Assembly (NCBI GenBank): GCA_001804285.1
Contig: MHFR01000054.1
Coordinates: 1 to 43,877, forward strand
DNA: 43,877 nucleotides
Direction of reading: 5' to 3'
DNA from: Candidatus Danuiimicrobium aquiferis
GTDB taxonomy: Bacteria > Omnitrophota > Omnitrophia > Omnitrophales > Danuiimicrobiaceae
Part shown: in pieces, positions 15,093-23,719 of the stretch
Layout of the letters: every line of letters starts with the position of its first letter
Numbering within the stretch: position 1 is the first letter of the stretch
Notes under the pieces: model-generated
The model's database searches: none
What the model was told of the DNA's origin: nothing
What the model saw: only the letters and a program-made list of their open reading frames with translations
Program-made: the position numbers and the translations under genes

Positions 15093-15446
15093 CTATGATT
15101 CTTCCGAGGAATAAACCTGTGCAAGAAAGCGGATCGTGCGGAGATTTCTGTAGATCGTGGAAAGATTCGAGTGGAGGGATCTGGCGATCATCGGCGAAGG
15201 CCAGCATCTTTCGAAATAAAGGCGGAAAACACGTTTTAGCTTCCCGGTGTAAAGGACTCCGTCCATGATCGCCTTCAGTTTTTCACCTTCCTCGCGGCGT
15301 TTCTTGATCTGCTCAAGCCGCTTAGAACGCGGGGACTGGATAAGAAAGATTTGAAAAGTAAGAACAAAAAGAAGCAACCTTTGAAATTTTTCTTTCTTTT
15401 TTATGTCCAGTAAGAGCCTGGAAGGATAAGAAATGTAAATCGACAA
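15093..15446 (-). CDS. Doubtful small ORF with a helix-turn-helix-like C-terminus
   Basis: An open frame of 117 codons. The second half (about residues 42-105: RLEQIKKRREEGEKLK, then MIARSLHSNLSTIYRNLRTI) has the look of a helix-turn-helix segment such as occurs in transposases or regulators. The first 40 residues look non-coding. I do not recognise a family. It may be a mobile-element scrap or chance. The rest of 15447-15557 shows nothing. Confidence 0.22.
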   Translation of the reverse strand: MSIYISYPSRLLLDIKKKEKFQRLLLFVLTFQIFLIQSPRSKRLEQIKKRREEGEKLKAIMDGVLYTGKLKRVFRLYFERCWPSPMIARSLHSNLSTIYRNLRTIRFLAQVYSSEES

Positions 15447-15557
15447 AACTCCTCCCTTGTAAGACCGACCGACTCTAATTCAGAGAAAGGGTCAGAATCA
15501 GAAAGCTCAAGGGGATTTAAATGACAAATTCCATGATCCATTTTTTTGCCGGGCCAT

Positions 15558-16172
15558 TCATCCGGGATAGTTTAGAAATCTTCTTTGAATATAGCGCTGT
15601 GCCGAATCATATTCGGCAAGTGTATTCATGTTAAAAAAAGACATCTTTTCTTCCTGGGTCCACGAATCGGTCGGAAGCACTTTGATTCTCAGATCTTTAA
15701 GGATCTGTCGAACAGCAAAAATACCACGGTGAAGATGCTCCTCTAAAACAGCCAAACACCGCTTGCGATAGATGCCGAAAAGAGGTTCGATCCCATGGTC
15801 GGAGGCCGGAACAACAACATCATAATCCTCCCGCGCATCATAGAGTCGCTTAACGGTAACGACATTTAGAAAGGGCGCATCACAGCCCAAAATAAAATTA
15901 AACTCCGTAGAACTGTAAAAAAGGCCTGTCGTGATCCCAACTGCGGGAGACGATGCGGGATTAAGATCTTTAAAACAAGGAACACCGAGAAAACCGAAAT
16001 CATTCGGTTTTTTGGCCACCAGGATCACCTTCTTTGCAACCGGTCGTAACTGGTCAACCACATGCCGGATCAAATGCTTGCCGTGCCAATCAAGCAACGC
16101 CTTGTTTTGCCCCATACGTGAACTTTTTCCGCCAGCCAGGACAATGGCGGTCAGATCGCAAATTTGCTTCAT
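15558..16172 (-). CDS. mobA: Molybdenum cofactor guanylyltransferase
   Basis: Attaches GMP to Mo-molybdopterin to give the bis-MGD cofactor required by NarG. The nucleotide-binding signature LAGGKSSRMGQNKALL is at the N-terminus, followed by GCDAPFLN (metal-binding Asp) and VVPASDHGIEPLFGIY. The frame is open to 16265, but the ATG at 16172 puts the Rossmann motif at the usual distance from the N-terminus and has AAAGGG just upstream. About 205 aa, normal. Last gene of the Moco cluster, about 50 bp after the permease gene. Confidence 0.9.
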   Translation of the reverse strand: MKQICDLTAIVLAGGKSSRMGQNKALLDWHGKHLIRHVVDQLRPVAKKVILVAKKPNDFGFLGVPCFKDLNPASSPAVGITTGLFYSSTEFNFILGCDAPFLNVVTVKRLYDAREDYDVVVPASDHGIEPLFGIYRKRCLAVLEEHLHRGIFAVRQILKDLRIKVLPTDSWTQEEKMSFFNMNTLAEYDSAQRYIQRRFLNYPG

Positions 16173-16221
16173 TACCCTTTTGCCATCGTTTGATGATCCA
16201 TGAACCAGCATCCTATCAGTC

Positions 16222-17007
16222 TTAGGCCATACCCCTGCCAACAGTAAAAAATAATTTAATCGCAATCAGCGCTAAAATAGCTGAGAGAATCCGCTTCAGC
16301 CAGCGATTTGAAAAAAAATTAGCGCCCAGGTGGGACCCAAGCAGTCCTCCCCAAAGCGCTGCGACGATCACAAAGATGAAGAACCATGGTGACAAAACCC
16401 TCAAGTTCCCTCCGAAATAACGTCCGAGTAATCCCGCCATGGAATTCACGAAAATGATCAGCGCGGTCGTTGCGGCAATTTGCTTAGCACCTCCCCATCG
16501 GTATAACAAAGCGAGCGGACCCAATAATATGCCCCCACCGATACCGACCATCCCGGCTAAAAATCCAATGCCGACCCCGACCGGAAAAGCGGCTTTCAAA
16601 GGCAGGGTTTTCCCATTCAACGGCCGTTCTTCATTTTGACGATCCATCATCAAGCGAATCACCGCAGCGATCAGTACCATGCCCAAAAGCAACGAATAGG
16701 CCCGGAATGATATCTTGCAAAGACCTCCTAAGCAGGCCGCGGGGATCGAAGTCGCCATGAAAGGCCATGTCAGATGCCAAGAGAAAAAATCTTTTTCTCG
16801 GAAGCTCCAGAACGCCACACCGGCCACCAGCAGATTCAAGCAGAGAGCGCTCGTGGCCATGACATCGTGCGGAATCGAAAAAAGCGAAAGGATCGCCAAA
16901 TAACCTGATGCGCCCCCCAGCCCCACCGAAGAATAGACTCCCGCGACTATGAAAATGAGAAGCCCGATAGGAATGGCATTGGCCCAGCTCAAAGGGATCC
17001 TCCCCAT
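16222..17007 (-). CDS. TauE/SafE-family membrane permease
   Basis: A 261-aa polytopic protein with about eight hydrophobic segments and the twin TauE repeat: GVYSSVGLGGASGYLAIL near residue 23 and GMVGIGGGILLGPL near 156. Family members export sulfite or sulfonates or other anions. It overlaps the moeA end by 19 bp and precedes mobA, so it is embedded in the Moco operon. A role in handling molybdate, tungstate or a sulfur anion is suggested only by this context. Confidence 0.85.
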   Translation of the reverse strand: MGRIPLSWANAIPIGLLIFIVAGVYSSVGLGGASGYLAILSLFSIPHDVMATSALCLNLLVAGVAFWSFREKDFFSWHLTWPFMATSIPAACLGGLCKISFRAYSLLLGMVLIAAVIRLMMDRQNEERPLNGKTLPLKAAFPVGVGIGFLAGMVGIGGGILLGPLALLYRWGGAKQIAATTALIIFVNSMAGLLGRYFGGNLRVLSPWFFIFVIVAALWGGLLGSHLGANFFSNRWLKRILSAILALIAIKLFFTVGRGMA

Positions 17008-18203
17008 AGCAAAAGCACATCGACTTTGTCCCCTCGAACCGCCCGCGAGATGTTTTCCGGCAAGCGGATCAAGGCATTGGCTTGGCAGAGGGATTTAAAA
17101 CAATGGGATCCTTGACGGCCGGCTGATCGAACAAGGAAACCACCCTTGCTCTTTGTGACAATACCCCGAAGAAAATCCACTTTACCCTTGCGATGCTTTA
17201 ATGGATGGACTGCGACGGCCGTGTGATAGACCGGAAAAATATCAGAACGGCCTGCCATCCCACGAATTGCAGGGCGAACAAAAATCTCAAAGGCGACAAA
17301 ACCTGATGCCGGATTTCCCGGAAGGCCAAAAACAAGCGTCTTGCCTTTGCTCCCCACAAAAACCGGTTTTCCGGGTTTCATCTTTACTTTCCAGAAAAGC
17401 TGTTGGATCCCAAGCTCTTCAAAAACAGATTTCACCAGATCGTGAGTCCCAACCGAAACCCCACCAGCAACCAGCAGAATATCGGAACGCAATCCTTCCC
17501 GGATCTTTTTCCGGAGGTCCTGACGGGAATCTTTCGCAATGCCGAGCCGCTTCGGACATACACCTTCCGTTCTTAAAAGGGCCTCCAACACCCAAGAGTT
17601 GGAATCCCGGACTTTTCCGATAGAGGGTCTTTCTGAATGGGAGATAAGTTCATTCCCCGTGGAAAGAATCGCCACGGTCGGCCGACTGCATACAGAAATA
17701 CGGTCGCACCCCAAAGCTGCCAGAAGTGCCATTTCTTGCGGACGTATCACGGTTCCTTTAGCAAGGATCTTCCCTCTCTTCACGTCTTCACCGCGATATC
17801 GGATGTTGGCACCGCAGGGGACCGGCATCCTTATTTTCATCCGATCTCTTTTTTTTTCAGTTTCTTCAATCGGAATGACCGCATCGGCCCCCTGAGGCAA
17901 CAGAGCACCCGTCATAATTTGCGCGCAAGTACCTGCGGTGATCTTTTTGGTAGGGATCTTTCCCGCAGGCAGATATTCCGCGATCCGGAACGAAATCGGA
18001 AAACCAGTCGAGGCGCTCTTCGTATCCGAAGAACGCAAAGCATAACCGTCCATCGCGGAATTGGTGAAGGAAGGAAGTTCCGTAGCGGCCGAAATGTCCT
18101 TTGCTAAAACGAGTCCCAAGACGTCCCCAAGAGACATCTTCCGAGGATGGCGGGGTTTCGCATACTTTAAAACAATACGTTGCGCTTGATTAACAGAGAT
18201 CAT
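16989..18203 (-). CDS. moeA: Molybdopterin molybdenumtransferase
   Basis: Inserts molybdate into adenylylated molybdopterin. The 404-aa protein shows ELPSFTNSAMDGYAL in domain 3, ILSTGNEL and VAGGVSVGTHD of the MoaB/MogA-like fold, and VFGLPGNPASGFVAFEIFVRP towards the C-terminus. The start at 18203 overlaps the MOSC gene stop by 4 bp, and the end overlaps the TauE gene. Cotranscribed Moco gene. Confidence 0.95.
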   Translation of the reverse strand: MISVNQAQRIVLKYAKPRHPRKMSLGDVLGLVLAKDISAATELPSFTNSAMDGYALRSSDTKSASTGFPISFRIAEYLPAGKIPTKKITAGTCAQIMTGALLPQGADAVIPIEETEKKRDRMKIRMPVPCGANIRYRGEDVKRGKILAKGTVIRPQEMALLAALGCDRISVCSRPTVAILSTGNELISHSERPSIGKVRDSNSWVLEALLRTEGVCPKRLGIAKDSRQDLRKKIREGLRSDILLVAGGVSVGTHDLVKSVFEELGIQQLFWKVKMKPGKPVFVGSKGKTLVFGLPGNPASGFVAFEIFVRPAIRGMAGRSDIFPVYHTAVAVHPLKHRKGKVDFLRGIVTKSKGGFLVRSAGRQGSHCFKSLCQANALIRLPENISRAVRGDKVDVLLLWGGSL

Positions 18204-18721
18204 TTTTTTACGAAACCATTGAGAACAGGTTGTTCCACGGGAAGAGAAGACGGTGAGGCAAGAACCTCAAGGGCGTCCCCCACTTTTATATCAGCCCCCC
18301 GGATCACTACACCGAAGATTCCTTCCGTTGGGAAAATACAAGTTCCGGCTTGATAATATATGGCGCAGGGCTGGTGGCAAACCTTTCCGATCTGAGTGAT
18401 CTCAACCACCGCTTCCTGTCCCAGTATTAAACGACTTCCGACTCCTACGCTCAGCAGGTCAATCCCCTCCGTTGTGATATTCTCCGCAAAATCACCGGGA
18501 CCGACACTGAGACCAAGGTCCACTATTTTTCGGATGCTCGCCAGTCCCATCAGGCTAACTTGACGGAGACCGGGGCTCGCGTGAGCATCCCCCTCGAGGC
18601 CAGTACCTTCCACCAACCGCGCGCACGGCACATTGGTTTTCCGGACCCCTTTTCTTTTACTGATCGAGATCGCCACAATTCTTCCTGAAGGCATTTTGTC
18701 TACTGCCCCGCTGTTCTTCAT
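18200..18721 (-). CDS. MOSC domain protein
   Basis: A 173-aa stand-alone MOSC (molybdenum cofactor sulfurase C-terminal) domain. It shows GLEGDAHAS, QVSLMG, GDFAENITTEGIDL, VEITQIGKVCHQPC and GIFGVVIRGADIKVGD. Stand-alone MOSC proteins next to moaB/mogA and moeA genes are common and are thought to bind or transfer Moco or sulfur. It lies 2 bp after the moaC-mogA fusion and overlaps moeA by 4 bp. Confidence 0.88.
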   Translation of the reverse strand: MKNSGAVDKMPSGRIVAISISKRKGVRKTNVPCARLVEGTGLEGDAHASPGLRQVSLMGLASIRKIVDLGLSVGPGDFAENITTEGIDLLSVGVGSRLILGQEAVVEITQIGKVCHQPCAIYYQAGTCIFPTEGIFGVVIRGADIKVGDALEVLASPSSLPVEQPVLNGFVKK

Positions 18722-18723
18722 GT

Positions 18724-19626
18724 TCAGTGTCCTGCTCCTTGCATCATTGGAAATCCATGCAAAACGGCCGGGAAAACAGCATTCAAAGTCTCCCTCACGC
18801 CATTGGATGATCCCGGCAAATTAATAATGATAGAATGCCCAACCTGAACGGCGATCCCACGCGACAACATGGCATAAGGGGTCCGGCTCTGCCCGTAACT
18901 CCGCGCCGCTTCCATAATGCCGGGTATTTCACGGCCGCCCAACATCTTGGTGGCTTCGACCGTGACATCCCGAGGGCCTAAACCGGTTCCTCCGGTTGTC
19001 ACGATGAGCGACACACCAGCGCCACACCATTCCTTAAGCTTCGCCAAAATTTGCTCTTTATCATCCGGTAAAACCGCATAGCTTGGCTGAATGCCATACT
19101 CTTCCAAGCGATCCTTGATCACTTGTCCGGATCTGTCTTTGCGCGTTCCCTTCGAAGTCCCGTCGGAAGTCACAAGGATCGCCGCTTGAAAGCCTTCAGG
19201 AATCTCCTCCTCAAACTGACTTTTACCGCCCTTTTTCTCAATCAACTTAGTCGAAATGATTTCCATATCCTTCGCAATGGGTTTGAGCATGTCATAGATC
19301 GTAAGCGCCGCAACCGACGCCGCGCAGAGCGCCTCCATTTCAACCCCCGTCTTTGAAACCGCTTCGATTTGGGCCGTAACAACAATTTTTCCTTCGCCCA
19401 CCTCAAAATCGATACTCACAGAATCGATCGCCAAGGGATGGCAATAAGGAATCAAGACGCTTGTTTGCTTAGCGGCCTGGATCCCAGCAACGCGCGCCAC
19501 AATCAAGATATCTTTTTTGGGAACGTCATTACGCACAAGCCTCTCGATCGCTTCCTTGCTTGCGACAAGAGTGCTTGTGGCAATGGCTTTTCTTAGTGTT
19601 GTGTTTTTATCTGTCACTGATTTCAT
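18724..19626 (-). CDS. Bifunctional MoaC-MogA/MoaB fusion
   Basis: Residues about 1-150 are MoaC (cyclic pyranopterin monophosphate synthase): CHPL, GVEMEAL and YDMLKPIAKDM active-site segments are all present. Residues about 150-300 are a MogA/MoaB molybdopterin adenylyltransferase domain (TSDGTSKGTRKDRSG, TTGGTGLGPRD, NLPGSSNGVRE). The start is the ATG at 19626 preceded by a strong GGGGG; the longer frame to 19695 overlaps moaA and is not favoured. Joining the second and the penultimate pathway steps in one chain is a known arrangement in several phyla. Confidence 0.93.
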   Translation of the reverse strand: MKSVTDKNTTLRKAIATSTLVASKEAIERLVRNDVPKKDILIVARVAGIQAAKQTSVLIPYCHPLAIDSVSIDFEVGEGKIVVTAQIEAVSKTGVEMEALCAASVAALTIYDMLKPIAKDMEIISTKLIEKKGGKSQFEEEIPEGFQAAILVTSDGTSKGTRKDRSGQVIKDRLEEYGIQPSYAVLPDDKEQILAKLKEWCGAGVSLIVTTGGTGLGPRDVTVEATKMLGGREIPGIMEAARSYGQSRTPYAMLSRGIAVQVGHSIIINLPGSSNGVRETLNAVFPAVLHGFPMMQGAGH

Positions 19627-19628
19627 GT

Positions 19629-20639
19629 TTACCCCCCGATGAAACGAATTAAAGGTGTTTGTTGGTGCTGATCGACATTTTTTCCCCCGTCGCAAAAAGG
19701 CTCTTCATGAAAGAAGTTCCCGCGAGGTTTCATCCCCACCGCTTCCCGTATCTCATTTGCGATCGCATCATCAGAGGCACCCTCTCGCAAAAGCGTCTTT
19801 ACGGAAACGGCTTGATCTGAAAATAGACACGGCCGGATCATCCCGTCCGCCGAGAGACGGATGCGCGAACATTGATCGCAGAAGGATCGGGTCAACGAGG
19901 CGATAAACCCGACGCGTCCTTGACCGTTTGAGATCGAAAAACTTTCCGCCACATTACCTTCACGCGGAAGTTTTGAGAGTGTGAAATTTTCATTCACAAT
20001 GGCGCGAACCGTCTTTATGGGAATCACAAGATCCGGTCGCCAGCCCGTTCCGCAGAGCGGCATAAACTCTAAAAAACGAACTTCTAAAGGATGATCTATC
20101 GCCATCTGGACGAATCGGACGATCTCTTCTTGCGTAAGCCCTTTCAAAACCACCATATTCAATTTGACCCGGAACCCGTAGGCGAGGGCAATAGCAACCG
20201 AATCCATCACCTCCTTATAAGCATCACTTAAGGTGATCTCTTTAAATCGTAAGGCATTCACACTATCCAGGCTGATATTAAAACGATCCAGCCCAGCATC
20301 TTTCAGAGGCTTCAGAAAAGACTTTAAACGGCTGCCGTTCGTCGTAAGCGACAGGTCTTTGATCGATTTCACACTTTTAAGTGCCCTCACAATATCCACA
20401 ATATCTTTTCTGAGGAGGGGCTCGCCGCCGGTCAGCCGGATCCTGCGGATCCCCATGCGGCCGGCGATTTGCACAAACCGGAGGATTTCATCTCGGGTCA
20501 GACACTCCAAGGGAGGGAGGGGCGAAGTGCCTTCAACGGGCGCGCAATATACGCACCGAAAATTACAGAGGTCCGTGAGCGATATTCTTAAATAGTCGAT
20601 AAGTCGACCATAGGAGTCGACAAGCTGTTCCTGCTTCAA
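19629..20639 (-). CDS. moaA: GTP 3',8-cyclase
   Basis: A radical SAM enzyme for the first step of molybdopterin synthesis. The N-terminal cluster is CNFRCVYC, the C-terminal cluster cysteines are in FCDQCSRIRL and IRPCLF, and the chain ends in the essential Gly-Gly (FIGG). The open frame reaches 20705, but the TTG at 20639 has AAAGGAG seven bases upstream and gives the usual N-terminus (KQEQLVDSYGR), so I choose it. The stop lies 2 bp before moaC-mogA. First gene of the Moco operon, downstream of narK. Confidence 0.93.
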   Translation of the reverse strand: MKQEQLVDSYGRLIDYLRISLTDLCNFRCVYCAPVEGTSPLPPLECLTRDEILRFVQIAGRMGIRRIRLTGGEPLLRKDIVDIVRALKSVKSIKDLSLTTNGSRLKSFLKPLKDAGLDRFNISLDSVNALRFKEITLSDAYKEVMDSVAIALAYGFRVKLNMVVLKGLTQEEIVRFVQMAIDHPLEVRFLEFMPLCGTGWRPDLVIPIKTVRAIVNENFTLSKLPREGNVAESFSISNGQGRVGFIASLTRSFCDQCSRIRLSADGMIRPCLFSDQAVSVKTLLREGASDDAIANEIREAVGMKPRGNFFHEEPFCDGGKNVDQHQQTPLIRFIGG

Positions 20640-20662
20640 ATTCTTTTCTCCTTTGTAATTCA

Positions 20663-20681
20663 CCCCGCCGCGCTGGCGGGG
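20663..20681. promoter_or_regulatory. GC-rich hairpin in the moaA leader
   Basis: Perfect 7-bp arms CCCCGCC and GGCGGGG with a five-base loop, about 24 bases before the moaA start and between narK and moaA. It may modulate read-through from nar into moa. No T-run and no complete Moco riboswitch is recognisable. Confidence 0.45.
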
Positions 20682-20785
20682 ATCGAAAGGCAAGCGCGTT
20701 TCCACCCTTACCCTGTCGTTCCGGAAACCATAGCCTAAGCTTTAGGTTGCAAGAATCGGAGATCCAAACTCCAGTTAATTTTTGA

Positions 20786-22276
20786 TTAATGCTGTTCCAT
20801 CTTGTCGGCGCTCTCGGGAAGCTTCGCACGCATCATGCTCGAAATGACTGTGTGCATCCACCAAATACAGACGAAAGATAATAAAAACATGAACATCCAG
20901 CAACTTGTCCAAAGTCCGGTACCTTTTAGCAAATAGCCGAAAAGGATTGGGCAAAAAAATCCGCCGAGCCCGCCAATCACACCGACCATCCCTCCCACGA
21001 CTCCTACTTCGTCAGGGAAATAATCGGGAATATGCTTGAAGATTGCGGCCATGCCAATCCCCCATGTTGCGGCTAAGACGATAATGAGCATGGAAAATAT
21101 CCACACGTTGGCCTGGAAATAGATCCGCGTCACCCCCTTCGCTAAAAGCTCTTTTCTTTCCACCTTCTGGCCTACCTTGACCACCGCCTCCTGCCAAATT
21201 TCTTTTGTAGGAAAAACAAGTAACTGATCGTCCAAATCTTTGAGTTTATGGCTTTTTTCCGTAAGGAAATACTTATCATTGCTAAGAGTAATCAAATTTT
21301 CAGTAACAGCCGTGACGACACCTGGTTTTTTGGCCATGATCCCCTGCCCCGGCGAATAGATGTCCATTTTGGGGAAAACAAGGAGACAACTGATGAGGGT
21401 GGAACCGGTCAAGACCCAATACATCACCTTTCTTGGCCCGACCTTATCGGACAACCAACCCCCAAAGGCACGTGTCACGCCAGAGGAAAAACTAAATGAT
21501 GCTGCAAAAATGCCGGCTGTGACAAGCGGCAGGTAATAAACGTTCACAAAATAGGGAACGAGCCACTGAGAAAAAGCAACAAAGCATCCAAAAACAAGAA
21601 AGTAGTAAAGACCGAACCGCCAGACTCTCAAATTTTTGAGAGGCCTCAACATATCGATCAATCTTCTGCGACTTGATTCGGATTTTTTATTAGTAGAAAA
21701 GACAAACAAAAGCACTCCCGTCATCATGAGAAGAGCGGCATAGTACTTAGGGAGGATCCGCCAGCCCTCAAGATCAGCGCCGTTTTGAGTGAGCTTATTG
21801 AGAAGCGTTGGAGCAAAAAAAGTGGTCAATGCCGCGCCTGCATTGCCGAGCCCGAATATGCCTATCACTGTTCCCTGGTTTCGCTTGGGATACCAGACTG
21901 AAGTAAATGCGACTCCGATAGCAAAACTGACGCCCGCCAATCCAAATCCGAAACTACAAAGCGCAAAACTTAAAAAATCGTTTGCATGCGACAACAGGTA
22001 CATGGGAACCGCGCAAACGAAAAGGAGTATCGTGTAAACAGGCTTTCCTCCGAATTTATCGGTAAGCATCCCGGCTGGCAAGCGAAGAAGAGACCCTGTT
22101 AAAACGGGTATTCCCATCAACCAGCCGGTTTCAACCGGCCCCCATTCAAACACCTGATTGTTCGCCAGGAATGTGACTAAGACCCCATTAAGCATCCACA
22201 CGGCAAAACACACCGTAAAGGCGAACGTGTTCAGGAAAAGAACTTTATGAGAGGTTGCGGTCGCCTGACTTTGCAT
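20786..22276 (-). CDS. narK: NarK-type nitrate/nitrite transporter with a soluble insert
   Basis: A major facilitator protein of the NarK/Nrt family. The signature G-rich segments are present (GFGLAGVSFAIGVAF and GIFGLGNAGAA), as are the substrate-site arginines R65 (LLRLPAGML) and R269 (VTRAFGGW). About 11-12 hydrophobic segments are visible. At 496 aa it is longer than E. coli NarK (463). Residues about 302-388 form a polar stretch (KKPGVVTAVTENLITLSNDK and following) inserted between two membrane segments in the C-terminal half. It is 16 bp after narI, so it is part of the nar operon. Confidence 0.92.
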   Translation of the reverse strand: MQSQATATSHKVLFLNTFAFTVCFAVWMLNGVLVTFLANNQVFEWGPVETGWLMGIPVLTGSLLRLPAGMLTDKFGGKPVYTILLFVCAVPMYLLSHANDFLSFALCSFGFGLAGVSFAIGVAFTSVWYPKRNQGTVIGIFGLGNAGAALTTFFAPTLLNKLTQNGADLEGWRILPKYYAALLMMTGVLLFVFSTNKKSESSRRRLIDMLRPLKNLRVWRFGLYYFLVFGCFVAFSQWLVPYFVNVYYLPLVTAGIFAASFSFSSGVTRAFGGWLSDKVGPRKVMYWVLTGSTLISCLLVFPKMDIYSPGQGIMAKKPGVVTAVTENLITLSNDKYFLTEKSHKLKDLDDQLLVFPTKEIWQEAVVKVGQKVERKELLAKGVTRIYFQANVWIFSMLIIVLAATWGIGMAAIFKHIPDYFPDEVGVVGGMVGVIGGLGGFFCPILFGYLLKGTGLWTSCWMFMFLLSFVCIWWMHTVISSMMRAKLPESADKMEQH

Positions 22277-22292
22277 AGAATAATTCCCTTAT

Positions 22293-23021
22293 TTAAGTAT
22301 TTCTGGGTTTATGTTTATTCCAAGGGGATCCCGGATCATTCATGGCTTTTCTATCCCAATTCCAGATCACCAATTGGAAAGGCCGTAACAAATAATGGAA
22401 GGGAGCGACCAAAAGATGCATTAACCGGGTGAAAGGGAGAATGAGAACGACAAGAAATGCTCCGACCACGTGAGCCTGTACCATGAGGGGCATCGCTTTT
22501 AGGGCATCGGTATGAGGATCGAGTTTGACAAGCGACCAGAGATAAGGCGACAGATCGGAAGCAAACCATGAAGAGCCCCAACGATAACCCACCGCGATCA
22601 TGCAACCAAAAAGAATTTGGAAGAAAAGCAGAAGCTCCACTGCAACATCCATCCAGGTGGTCACGGCCCTTATCCGGGGGTTTGTAACCCTTCGGATCAA
22701 CAGAGCCATGGACCCGAATAGAAAACTCAACCCAAACGCGAAACCTGTTATTTCAAGTATGAGTAAACGAACCGGATAGCTGTTCCACGCCAGTAGCGTT
22801 TGGGGAAACAAAAACGCAGCCAGATGCAGAATTAAAATAACGATCATGCCGACGTGAAACGGTACGGAACCCCAAAAAAGGTCCTTTGTTTCGAGGAATT
22901 GCGAGGATAAAGATGAGACCGTGAAGGGTGCGACCCGATATCGGTATACCACCCCTACCAGAAAAACCGCAACGGCCATGTACGGCACGGCAATAAATAA
23001 AAAGTTGTGCAAGGCGCTCAT
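22293..23021 (-). CDS. narI: Respiratory nitrate reductase gamma subunit (cytochrome b)
   Basis: The membrane anchor that oxidises quinol and passes electrons to NarH through two b haems. The 242 aa contain five hydrophobic segments. The four haem histidines are recognisable in FHVGMIVILILHLA and QAHVVGAFLVVLILPFTRLMH, matching the E. coli H56, H66, H187 and H205 pattern. It follows narJ by 23 bp. Confidence 0.93.
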   Translation of the reverse strand: MSALHNFLFIAVPYMAVAVFLVGVVYRYRVAPFTVSSLSSQFLETKDLFWGSVPFHVGMIVILILHLAAFLFPQTLLAWNSYPVRLLILEITGFAFGLSFLFGSMALLIRRVTNPRIRAVTTWMDVAVELLLFFQILFGCMIAVGYRWGSSWFASDLSPYLWSLVKLDPHTDALKAMPLMVQAHVVGAFLVVLILPFTRLMHLLVAPFHYLLRPFQLVIWNWDRKAMNDPGSPWNKHKPRNT

Positions 23022-23044
23022 AGTTCAAACCTCGTTAAGGATCA

Positions 23045-23716
23045 TCATTCGCTTACTAACTTCTCAACCGACATTTCGGCTCTGATAAAATTAAGAAATT
23101 CATGCTCCGCATGCAACGCTAAGGTTTCGTCTTTAATCTGGAAGTCCTGCTTCAAAATAGAAAAGAGAGCTTTGAGGGCATGACCATAGACCGCCACGCG
23201 ATGCTCCGATTGCTCGATCAGCGTTTTGTAATGCCGTTGATACAGCCTGTTTCTTTCGTCCTGTCTTTTGGGGTTAAACTCACGAATCATTTTATGGAGT
23301 GCGGGGGCCAAGATCTCCACCGCGAGCTCCCGGACCATCTCCTCATCGCGCGACTTGGCGATCAGCCGCAATAAATTCGGCAAATGATCCGCCAGTTCCA
23401 CGCCGCAATCGTTTTGAGCTTTGGCATGCTCTCGATTTAAATTTGATAACAACTTCCCCCGTTTATAATCTTCGCCAAAGAGCACATAGCCCACATCCAG
23501 CGTCGTGATGGCTTGGACATCGAAGGACCGCGTGAATAATTCCTGCATATCCTCCAGATCATTTTGAGGAAGATGATCACAAAAAAACTGCGCATCTTCA
23601 GCTGCCAGGAGATACCGTTCATCGAGAAAGTCCACGACCTGTCGGACGTCGGTAAAAAACGAGGGGCCGGGGTATAAGAACAACCGCGCCATCAGGTCGT
23701 AATGATCCAGATTCAT
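23045..23716 (-). CDS. narJ: Nitrate reductase assembly chaperone
   Basis: A TorD/DmsD-like cytoplasmic chaperone that guides Moco insertion into NarG and is not part of the final enzyme. Typical segments are LFLYPGPSFF near the N-terminus, TLDVGYVLFGEDYKRGKLL and ELADHLPNLL. The 223-aa length is normal. It starts 3 bp after narH, in the canonical narGHJI order. Confidence 0.92.
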   Translation of the reverse strand: MNLDHYDLMARLFLYPGPSFFTDVRQVVDFLDERYLLAAEDAQFFCDHLPQNDLEDMQELFTRSFDVQAITTLDVGYVLFGEDYKRGKLLSNLNREHAKAQNDCGVELADHLPNLLRLIAKSRDEEMVRELAVEILAPALHKMIREFNPKRQDERNRLYQRHYKTLIEQSEHRVAVYGHALKALFSILKQDFQIKDETLALHAEHEFLNFIRAEMSVEKLVSE

Positions 23717-23719
23717 TGA

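Noticed and set aside
15022-15124. N-terminal extension of the YhcG protein with extra cysteines
   Set aside because: The added residues are unlike the family and cross two inverted repeats.
20640-20785. Moco riboswitch upstream of moaA
   Set aside because: Only a short GC-rich hairpin is present; the gap is too small and lacks the conserved multi-stem layout.
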